From a virus: a stretch of DNA of 33,032 nucleotides. Below the pieces are notes generated by a model. That model ran no database searches and was not told the DNA's origin. It saw nothing but the letters and a program-made list of their open reading frames with translations. This document shows, piece by piece, positions 25,450 to 31,639 of this stretch. The stretch is from positions 1 to 33,032 of the IMG/VR virus record IMGVR_UViG_3300045999_006933; one strand, given 5' to 3'. Each line of letters opens with the position of its first letter. The stretch's first letter is position 1. Both the position numbers and the translations under genes were made by a program.

Positions 25450-26490
25450 TTATTTTAATCCTGCTAATACTTTAAATCTGTTTGCTACATCGTTTCCACT
25501 AGAAAGGATTTCAGTAGTTTGTGCCGATGGTTTTGTTGATGGGATAGCATCACTTGCAAACGATTCTTTTAATGTAGATGCTTTTGCTTTATTAGAGTTA
25601 AATGTCTCTGCTAAAGTTGTATATATAAGCTTTGCTTCACGTATTGTTTTTGTTCTATCAAGATTCTCAATAACTTTTGCTTTTTGAGATTCATTTAAAT
25701 CAAACTTCTTGAATAATTTTGTTGAATACATAAGTTTTGCATTCAAAAGATTAACTTCATTGATTTGATTTCTTAAAAATGTTATGACGTCATATGCTTC
25801 AGCAAGGTCAGATTGAAGTGATTCCATTTTCTTTTTATCTTCTTCATCTTCTTTTCCATATTCTTCTTTGTGCATGTCGTCTTCTTCATCTTCGCTGTCA
25901 ACTTCTCTCAAAGCACGGATAAGTTCTTCAAGATCAATCATACGTGATCCTTCTTTCATCTTATCTTCGCCGTCACCATATTCGTGACTTCCTTCTGCAT
26001 GAATAAGATCATTCTTGCCTGGATCTTCAGTGTCTGCAGCGGATGAGACGTCTGCTGGTTCCTTGTTGTCACCTTGGCCTATTTGTGATGATGCCAATTC
26101 TTCTTCTAATTCACGAATTATAGCTTCTAAATCCAAATCAGACATATCGTCTTCTTCGTGATCTTTCGCTTCCTTCATGTCTTCTTTGTCTTCTTCGTCT
26201 TTTGCTTCTGATACAGATTCGTCCTTCTTCTTATCTTCATCCTTTTCAGTTTCAGACTCTTCTGTAATGTCCTTAACCTTCGTCATATCGTCAGTGCCAT
26301 ACTCAGAATTCTCTTCGTTAACAGATTCTGTGGCAACATCATCACCCAAATCTTCTGACAATTTAGCAGAAATCATTGATTGGATGTGCGGTGCAAGAGC
26401 CTCTTCCAACGCCAACTTAGCATTAGCATATGCTGTTTCTTTTACAGCTTTTGCATCGGCTATAGCTTCTCTTAATAAATCTTTTGACAT
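25450..26490 (-). CDS. 22: Prohead scaffold / core protein (gp22-like)
   Basis: The 346-residue protein is strongly acidic in its first two thirds, with long Glu/Asp/Lys runs (about 68-125 and 195-220), and helical toward the C-terminus (AYDVITFLRNQINEVNLLNA, then LYTTLAE-type helices to about 300). No enzymatic motif is present. Low complexity, charge, length and position between the prohead protease and the major capsid gene match gp22-type scaffolds, which nucleate the prohead and are degraded by the protease. LxE-type motifs that could be protease sites are numerous. The Shine-Dalgarno is GAGG, with a 116-nt leader that holds a promoter-like motif and a hairpin. Confidence 0.8.
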   Translation of the reverse strand: MSKDLLREAIADAKAVKETAYANAKLALEEALAPHIQSMISAKLSEDLGDDVATESVNEENSEYGTDDMTKVKDITEESETEKDEDKKKDESVSEAKDEEDKEDMKEAKDHEEDDMSDLDLEAIIRELEEELASSQIGQGDNKEPADVSSAADTEDPGKNDLIHAEGSHEYGDGEDKMKEGSRMIDLEELIRALREVDSEDEEDDMHKEEYGKEDEEDKKKMESLQSDLAEAYDVITFLRNQINEVNLLNAKLMYSTKLFKKFDLNESQKAKVIENLDRTKTIREAKLIYTTLAETFNSNKAKASTLKESFASDAIPSTKPSAQTTEILSSGNDVANRFKVLAGLK

Positions 26491-26512
26491 AAAAAATCCT
26501 CATAAAAAATTC

Positions 26513-26532
26513 TATAGCCATTTGTAGCTATA
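26513..26532 (-). promoter_or_regulatory. Hairpin in the scaffold gene leader
   Basis: On the minus strand TATAGC (26527-26532) pairs with GCTATA (26513-26518) across an 8-nt loop, followed by GAATTTTTT, the GAGG site and the ATG at 26490. A second weak stem (ACGG with CCGT, 26547-26560) lies upstream. These could modulate scaffold translation or act as a weak attenuator. The stems are short and may be chance. Confidence 0.3.
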
Positions 26533-26579
26533 ATAAAATTAAATTAACGGGAGACTCCGTAATGACGAAGTATTATTGA

Positions 26580-26590
26580 TATAAATATAT
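26580..26590 (-). promoter_or_regulatory. Late-promoter-like motif before the scaffold and capsid genes
   Basis: The sense strand reads ATATATTTATA (continuing TCAATAA). It lies 90 nt upstream of the scaffold ATG, farther than at any other junction, leaving a long untranslated leader. It lies in the gap right after the bS21 stop. Confidence 0.45.
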
Positions 26591-26606
26591 AATATTTTTT
26601 AAAACA

Positions 26607-26837
26607 TTATAAATTTTCTAAAAAAGTATTCTTTTTTTGTTTTAAAATTGCAGCTCGTTTTGCTCTTTTTCTTTTTTCAGATGGCTTAACAAATTCTTGT
26701 TTTTCTCTATACAATTCTAATATTTGAAACTCTTTCATTTTACGCTTAAAAATTCTTAATGCGTTATCGATGTCTTTGTTCTTAACCTCTACATATGTGC
26801 CATATTTTTTTGGCGTATCTGAAATTATTTTTTTCAT
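26607..26837 (-). CDS. rpsU: Phage-encoded ribosomal protein bS21
   Basis: The 76-residue, very basic product matches bacterial small-subunit protein bS21: VEVKNKDIDNALRIFKRKM at 16-34, then LELYREKQEFVKPSEKRKRA at 40-59 and a Lys/Arg tail. bS21 sits near the 3' end of 16S rRNA, where Shine-Dalgarno pairing occurs, and is one of the few ribosomal proteins known in phage genomes. A phage copy could exchange into host ribosomes and favour phage messages, but that is inference. Here it lies within the head operon, six bases after the DUF3008-like gene. Its GAGG site overlaps the previous TGA stop. The length is normal (family about 65-75) and it looks intact, with a longer N-terminal lead (MKKIISDTPKKYGTY) than usual. 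Confidence 0.9.
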   Translation of the reverse strand: MKKIISDTPKKYGTYVEVKNKDIDNALRIFKRKMKEFQILELYREKQEFVKPSEKRKRAKRAAILKQKKNTFLENL

Positions 26838-26843
26838 AAAACC

Positions 26844-27392
26844 TCATTTAATTAATTTGTATGCAACTTCTACCATTTTATTTACTGGTAATTTTAAAAA
26901 TTTTGATTTAGCTTCCATTGATGTTAAACATTCATATACACTCATTATCGCATTTGCAGCCGGTACATTTATTGTTTCTTCCCCAACACGTCCTGATGAA
27001 CTTGTTTTTATTATTGATTCCACTTGTTTAATTTTTTGCAAATCGGAATCTTCAAGTATTTCATTTTTATGTACTTGGAATGCTTTTAATGCAGACAATG
27101 CATTTTTATACGAATCATATTTCTGTGGCCATAATTTATCAGTTTTTGCACTTCTAATTCTATAGCTATCACCGACTTTTATTATAAACTTTTCAAATAT
27201 TCGCATAACATCTTCTTTTTTAACTTTTTTAGGTAACCCCTTTGTAGATGTTGATGCGTATTTTTCTAATTCTTTTTTAGACATGCTCTTTGCAACAGAT
27301 TTTACTGTTGGGGATGCTGATTTCATTTGCCCCGTTTTATATCGCAAAGCCATTGCCATTAACTGTTGTTGATTTTCACTTTTAGCTGGCAT
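26844..27392 (-). CDS. DUF3008-like protein with extra C-terminal domain
   Basis: Residues 1-57 (MPAKSENQQQLMAMALRYKT, VKSVAKSMSKKELEKYAST, KGLPKKV) match the small DUF3008 family (typically MPAKSKAQQ...ALxYK...SMSxKELxxFA...KGLP), as I remember it; its function is unknown. The remaining 125 residues are a basic helical domain with DSYKNALSALKAFQVHKNEI and SSGRVGEETINVPAANAIMS, which I do not recognise. It lies four bases after the prohead protease gene and is preceded by a doubled GAGGTGAGG site. It sits where T4 has internal head/core genes, so a prohead-core or internal head protein is possible, but nothing in the sequence proves it. Confidence 0.65.
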   Translation of the reverse strand: MPAKSENQQQLMAMALRYKTGQMKSASPTVKSVAKSMSKKELEKYASTSTKGLPKKVKKEDVMRIFEKFIIKVGDSYRIRSAKTDKLWPQKYDSYKNALSALKAFQVHKNEILEDSDLQKIKQVESIIKTSSSGRVGEETINVPAANAIMSVYECLTSMEAKSKFLKLPVNKMVEVAYKLIK

Positions 27393-27396
27393 TACC

Positions 27397-28050
27397 TCAC
27401 CTCAAATTACATTCGCATGATAATTCACAAATTAATTCCTGTAAAACTTTATGCACTTTAGCAGTCTTTGAAATTTCGGCGTTTACTGTTTTAATTGTAT
27501 TTTCATTTATAGTATTTTCATTTGTAGGGAATACAAACGCTCCATGTGTACTTGGATTGGACACGAAATCCCATGCTATTAATTCAAAATCATCTTGAAC
27601 TTCAAGTGCATTATATCCGTTAGTTTCTGCTATTTCTTTAACTGTACCGAGTCCACGAGAAGAAACCCCTACTTTTATACCAGATTTAAATAATTCTTTT
27701 AATATATTTCCACTTGGAGTTGGTAATATTTCGATCTTTCCTATTAAATCATCACCTTTCCAGAACATATCAATAATATTATGGCTAACATTTTTTAAGT
27801 TTACAACAGCTGAATCTGGGTGATCGAGTTCGCCAAGTGCTCTTCTTTCAACTATAAATGTATCATAATATTTTTTGGCTTCACGCGCTAATACGTCTTT
27901 TGGATAAATTCTTCCATTTTGATTTTTAACACCAGCTCTTTGTAATGGACCACTTACAATTAGTGTTCCACCATGCTGGTTCATTGACTCATTTATATAT
28001 TGTGGTGTGAAAGTCATCACACCATTGTAGTCTACTAATAATTGTTTCAT
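27397..28050 (-). CDS. 21: Prohead core protease (gp21-like)
   Basis: The 217-residue protein carries the features of T4 gp21-type prohead serine proteases (peptidase family S77, assemblin-like fold). These are GPLQRAGVKNQNGRIYPKDV at 34-53, RRALGELDHPDSAVVNL at 69-85 with the presumed catalytic His77, and GIKVGVSSRGLGTV at 124-137 with the presumed nucleophile Ser130. The latter two match the His and Ser of the family. The enzyme cleaves scaffold, capsid precursor and core proteins during head maturation, then itself. The ATG overlaps the preceding TGA stop (ATGA). The C-terminal 40 residues are Asn/Thr/Glu-rich and end with two Cys (ELSCECNLR). Confidence 0.92.
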   Translation of the reverse strand: MKQLLVDYNGVMTFTPQYINESMNQHGGTLIVSGPLQRAGVKNQNGRIYPKDVLAREAKKYYDTFIVERRALGELDHPDSAVVNLKNVSHNIIDMFWKGDDLIGKIEILPTPSGNILKELFKSGIKVGVSSRGLGTVKEIAETNGYNALEVQDDFELIAWDFVSNPSTHGAFVFPTNENTINENTIKTVNAEISKTAKVHKVLQELICELSCECNLR

Positions 28051-28580
28051 GCTGATAATTCTATTATTTTTTTAGAAATTTTTATTAATCGTTCTGCAAT
28101 TTTATGGAGTTTTGTCTTTGAAGATTTCCAATACGCATCATTAGTAATTGACATTTCATTTTTGAGTCTTGAATGTTGATTTATAAACGATTCTAGTTCA
28201 TACAAGGATCTATTAATTTTTTTAATACCCAAATTCATCTTCTTTGAATTTGAATGTGTTTCATCTTTTTTAAAATCAGTATATCTAACTTCATTTAGAT
28301 GTAATTCCGAAGCCATGTGTGAAAATATAGATTCGTTTTTTATCTGCTTTAATGGTTTTTTATGAACAGGTATAAAATATTTTGGTTTTTTCTTTTTAAC
28401 TGGCATGTATCCAAATGTTCTGGATATGATGTCCATTCTCTTTTCGTGTTCTTCTTCATCTGCAGCAAACGCCCCTGGAATGTTATACCCATCCACATTT
28501 GATGTTACATTTCCCGGAGCATCGCCCTCTTCATTTATATATTTTTTTACCTGCTTAATATATTCTTTTATATCGTCCAT
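28047..28580 (-). CDS. Basic helical protein upstream of the prohead protease, unknown
   Basis: The 177-residue, Lys-rich protein begins with a short helix (MDDIKEYIKQVKKYINEEGD), continues with a Gly/Pro segment (GNVTSNVDGYNIPGAFAADE) and the basic stretch YMPVKKKKPKYFIPVHKKPL, and ends in two helices (IKKINRSLYELESFINQHSR and LHKIAERLIKISKKIIELSA). I do not recognise a family. It starts at TAATG and ends by overlapping the protease start, so translation is coupled at both ends. T4 has small prohead core genes (67 and 68) in this place. An analogous core role is suggested by position and charge only. Confidence 0.7.
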   Translation of the reverse strand: MDDIKEYIKQVKKYINEEGDAPGNVTSNVDGYNIPGAFAADEEEHEKRMDIISRTFGYMPVKKKKPKYFIPVHKKPLKQIKNESIFSHMASELHLNEVRYTDFKKDETHSNSKKMNLGIKKINRSLYELESFINQHSRLKNEMSITNDAYWKSSKTKLHKIAERLIKISKKIIELSA

Positions 28581-28894
28581 TATCTAACCGCCTGATTACG
28601 TAATAATATTATTACATTATTTCCATTTAAAACTTGGTATACAGATAATTCATGAACAATCCCAGTGGTAAGCTTACTAAGATCTATAGTACCACCACCA
28701 GATAAGTATGCAGTTCCAATAGAGCCAGAGAGTGGTAATACTCCACCAGCACCATAGTTAGAACCGGTAAAAAAAGCACTTCCAGATACACTTATGCTTT
28801 TAAAAAATTTTCCAGGATGCCCCAATCTAGAAAAATCATTATATGTTGTTGTTGTTGGGGTTGGATAATCATATGGTTGTACTGGAGTTGACAT
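28580..28894 (-). CDS. Small Gly/Ser-rich protein of the head cluster, unknown
   Basis: This 104-residue protein has a Pro/Thr-rich N-terminus (TPVQPYDYPTPTTTTYNDFS), then a Gly/Ser-rich region with short beta-like segments (FFKSISVSGSAFFTGSNYGA and GTAYLSGGGTIDLSKL). It ends with a hydrophobic beta pattern, VHELSVYQVLNGNNVIILLR. The SGSAFFTGS style recalls fibre or decoration proteins rather than scaffolds. Both ends overlap neighbours in TAATG, so it belongs to the portal-protease unit. A head decoration or vertex-associated role is conceivable, but no homologue is recognised. Confidence 0.65.
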   Translation of the reverse strand: MSTPVQPYDYPTPTTTTYNDFSRLGHPGKFFKSISVSGSAFFTGSNYGAGGVLPLSGSIGTAYLSGGGTIDLSKLTTGIVHELSVYQVLNGNNVIILLRNQAVR

Positions 28895-29751
28895 TATATA
28901 ACTCTCCCTAATTCATTTTTAAGTTCTTGTAATTTTAATAATTTTATAACATGATCATCAGTTACTGATTTTATCTCTTTTAAGCTGGTCGTTAGTCTTA
29001 AAAGTTCATTGAGCTTGATGTTTAAAATATCATCTTTAATTTTAGATTTAGAGTTTACTATGAATTCCTCTATTTTAACTATCTCATTTATAATAAATGT
29101 CTTTAAATTATTTGAGTTTGATATGTTAAGTATAAATTCACGTAATGTTGTCTTTTGATTTTCCCCCAAAAAGCCATACTTTTCATTAAATTTATTTACC
29201 AATATTCTATATGAAAGTAATCTAACATCTTCTGATTCGTATTGATAATTGTTTTCTAGTATTTCAAATTCAGGGACAGATGAATTAGGCTTGTTGGTCT
29301 TAGTAATATTATCCATCAAAGTACTTTTTGACCTAACAATATCAAGTGGGTTATCGTCTGCATCATATTCAAATAGTTTAAATATAGAAGCATAGATTTT
29401 ATAGTTTGGTATTGAAGTTTTGAAGAATGTGTCTATGTCAAATTCTTCTTTTAATTCTTTGATAAGATTAAATTTTTCTTCTTGTAATTTTTGTTTATTT
29501 AAACGCTTTCGTGTTCCAGTCACCGTTTCTATAAGAATAGATGACTTTTGCTCAGAAGTATATTTTTCATTTATAAGTGTTCTATACAAGATATATTCCT
29601 TGTATAGCTCTTTATCCTTTGAAAAATATTTCTTCAACAGCGAACTAGCCTTTGAAGTTTTTCCTTCAATAATATCAGCGGTGATTTGACGAGCTAATAA
29701 CTCAAACAAGATCCCGGTATTTTTAAATTTAGAATGTTTTAATTCTTTCAT
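28894..29751 (-). CDS. Conserved-type helical protein between portal and protease, unknown
   Basis: The 285-residue protein is almost entirely helical and charged. It opens MKELKHSKFKNTGILFELLA followed by RQITADIIEGKTSKASSLLK, an N-terminus I associate with an uncharacterised protein found beside the portal gene of other T4-like phages, although no function is known to me. Later parts include EEFDIDTFFKTSIPNYKIYA and a C-terminal helix pair (LNELLRLTTSLKEIKSVTDD). There are no catalytic motifs, signal peptide or membrane segments. The ATG lacks a clear Shine-Dalgarno, but a promoter-like motif lies 30 nt upstream. Prohead core or portal-assembly roles are plausible from position. Confidence 0.7.
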   Translation of the reverse strand: MKELKHSKFKNTGILFELLARQITADIIEGKTSKASSLLKKYFSKDKELYKEYILYRTLINEKYTSEQKSSILIETVTGTRKRLNKQKLQEEKFNLIKELKEEFDIDTFFKTSIPNYKIYASIFKLFEYDADDNPLDIVRSKSTLMDNITKTNKPNSSVPEFEILENNYQYESEDVRLLSYRILVNKFNEKYGFLGENQKTTLREFILNISNSNNLKTFIINEIVKIEEFIVNSKSKIKDDILNIKLNELLRLTTSLKEIKSVTDDHVIKLLKLQELKNELGRVI

Positions 29752-29780
29752 ATTTTAGAATTTATATAGTTTATGTTATA

Positions 29781-29791
29781 TATAAATATGC
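29781..29791 (-). promoter_or_regulatory. Late-promoter-like motif after the portal gene
   Basis: The sense strand reads GCATATTTATA (continuing TATAACAT), 30 nt upstream of the ATG at 29751, in the only gap between the portal and protease genes. It shares the ATATTTATA core. Confidence 0.5.
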
Positions 29792-29803
29792 AGATAATTT
29801 TAA

Positions 29804-31630
29804 TTAGTGTGTATTTATTATATTTTTTTCACTCAAAAATGTCTGTTCACTATTATCTAGATTAACGTCTGCATCGTGTGTTTCAATTTCTTCATTTATT
29901 AATGACTTTTTGATAATATCATTTGTTTTAAATTTAATATTATTTAAATAAGGTATGTATTTATCAGCCACTGAATTTTCGTTGCTAAATACGGATCCCC
30001 TATATGAATGTGATATTTTTTTATCCATTGAAATATCAGACCCTGCTTTCTTTCCAAGTGGATCTCTTCCCAATGGATGTTCATCTGTTTCATATGATGA
30101 TTTGTATTCCTTTGGTCTTCCAACTTTACCGGGAACTTCCATTGAAGCGATATCGTGTGGAGTGCCAAATGATTCTGCAGTTACGACTGGGTCGTTGCCT
30201 TCTGTTTCAATCTGCGCAATTCTGAATTTAAATTTTGCATCTTCTATTATATTATTTATTTCTTCATTCGCTTCATCTTCACTAAGATTGAATATATTCT
30301 TATACAAGTTCCATTTTGACAACGCATGGTTTTCTGTAGCCATTGAGAATACTTCTATTTTTTTACTTAAAAGATTAATTTTTTCTTGTTCGTAAATAAT
30401 AGATGGCGATGTAAGATTTAACGAAAAATCTATAAGATCGGATTGTGTAAATCCCTGTGCATATAGGTGTACTATAGCAATTTTTGTCAGTTCACTTTCA
30501 ATTATACGCTGTATACGTTCAATCGTTCTTGCAAATCGTATATCTTCTGCTGCAAGTGTTGCCTTGCCTTCAACTGTTTCATCGTAACCTAAGAATGCTT
30601 TTGGTATTTTTAAAGCGGCAAATAATTTACTACGCAGATATTCCAAATCATCGATTGCTTGATATTGCAAACCACTTAATGTTGAAATTTCTGTTCCATT
30701 ATTTTGTCCACGCACTGGCAAATAAAAATCTTCTAAAATATTCTGCATATTATATCTGAGATTATATTGCCCCGTTCTTTCATCAACAAACGGTGTTTTT
30801 TTCATCTCATTCATAACTGACTTCATATATTGATCTACCTCATTTGGTGGGATATTACCAATATCAATTTTAAAGATTCTTTTTTCAGGTGCTCTCATAA
30901 CTCGATGGATCATCATAGCATCTTCCATCAAAATTATTTGTTTAAAAAGTTTTCTAGCACCCTCCAATATAGATTTTCCATACGGTAAAAAGTTAGTATC
31001 TGATAACAGTCTAAAATGCGCTATTTCATAATTTTCAAATTTACCTTTGCCAAGCGGACCCTCATATATAAACTTAGTATCAAATAAGTTTCCAGGATTT
31101 ACGCCATCTTCCCTTGTCATTTCGTATGCAGACATAGGAAATGCGTTTACAATACCAATCTCTTCTTTTATATCAAGAAACAAGTAAAAATCACCATACT
31201 TTACTAAATTTCGTGTCCATGGCCAAATATTATATTCAATATTTAAAATATCATAAAATAAATTTCTTAATATTTTATTTATTGTTTCGTTTTCCGTGTT
31301 TATTACTAAAATATCACCCTCTTCATTTTTTGTCGTTGTTTCATCTGCATAGATGTCAAGGGCAGACGATAATATTGCATCTTCATCCATTGCTTCATAA
31401 TCAGTATACAGGTCAAGACGGGCGGCACTAAATCCATTATATTGGTGATACGGGTTTACGTTTGCACCTTTTGTTCCGTGTAGCCTACCATATCTATCTA
31501 TAACTTTAGTTTGATAAGGATTACCACTCGATTGATAATGTGATGTATCACTTACTTTTAATCTTCCATTTACATTTTTTAATATAACGGGAGAACTAAA
31601 TAATTTTTTTAATCTATCAAATATTGACAT
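29804..31630 (-). CDS. 20: Portal protein (gp20-like)
   Basis: The 608-residue product has the features of T4-type portal proteins: ARLDLYTDYEAMDEDAILSS at about 70-89 followed by ALDIYADETTTKN, then IYEGPLGKGKFENYEIAHFR. The clip/stem region includes EDAMMIHRVMRAPEKRIFKI and PPNEVDQYMKSVMNEMKKTP, and IPKAFLGYDETVEGKATLAA follows. The last 130 residues are acidic and probably flexible. A dodecamer at one capsid vertex nucleates prohead assembly and is the channel through which the terminase pumps DNA. T4 gp20 is 524 residues, so the C-terminal tail is longer here. The gene starts nine bases after the terminase stop with an AAAGGTG site. Confidence 0.95.
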   Translation of the reverse strand: MSIFDRLKKLFSSPVILKNVNGRLKVSDTSHYQSSGNPYQTKVIDRYGRLHGTKGANVNPYHQYNGFSAARLDLYTDYEAMDEDAILSSALDIYADETTTKNEEGDILVINTENETINKILRNLFYDILNIEYNIWPWTRNLVKYGDFYLFLDIKEEIGIVNAFPMSAYEMTREDGVNPGNLFDTKFIYEGPLGKGKFENYEIAHFRLLSDTNFLPYGKSILEGARKLFKQIILMEDAMMIHRVMRAPEKRIFKIDIGNIPPNEVDQYMKSVMNEMKKTPFVDERTGQYNLRYNMQNILEDFYLPVRGQNNGTEISTLSGLQYQAIDDLEYLRSKLFAALKIPKAFLGYDETVEGKATLAAEDIRFARTIERIQRIIESELTKIAIVHLYAQGFTQSDLIDFSLNLTSPSIIYEQEKINLLSKKIEVFSMATENHALSKWNLYKNIFNLSEDEANEEINNIIEDAKFKFRIAQIETEGNDPVVTAESFGTPHDIASMEVPGKVGRPKEYKSSYETDEHPLGRDPLGKKAGSDISMDKKISHSYRGSVFSNENSVADKYIPYLNNIKFKTNDIIKKSLINEEIETHDADVNLDNSEQTFLSEKNIINTH

Positions 31631-31639
31631 TTTTCACCT

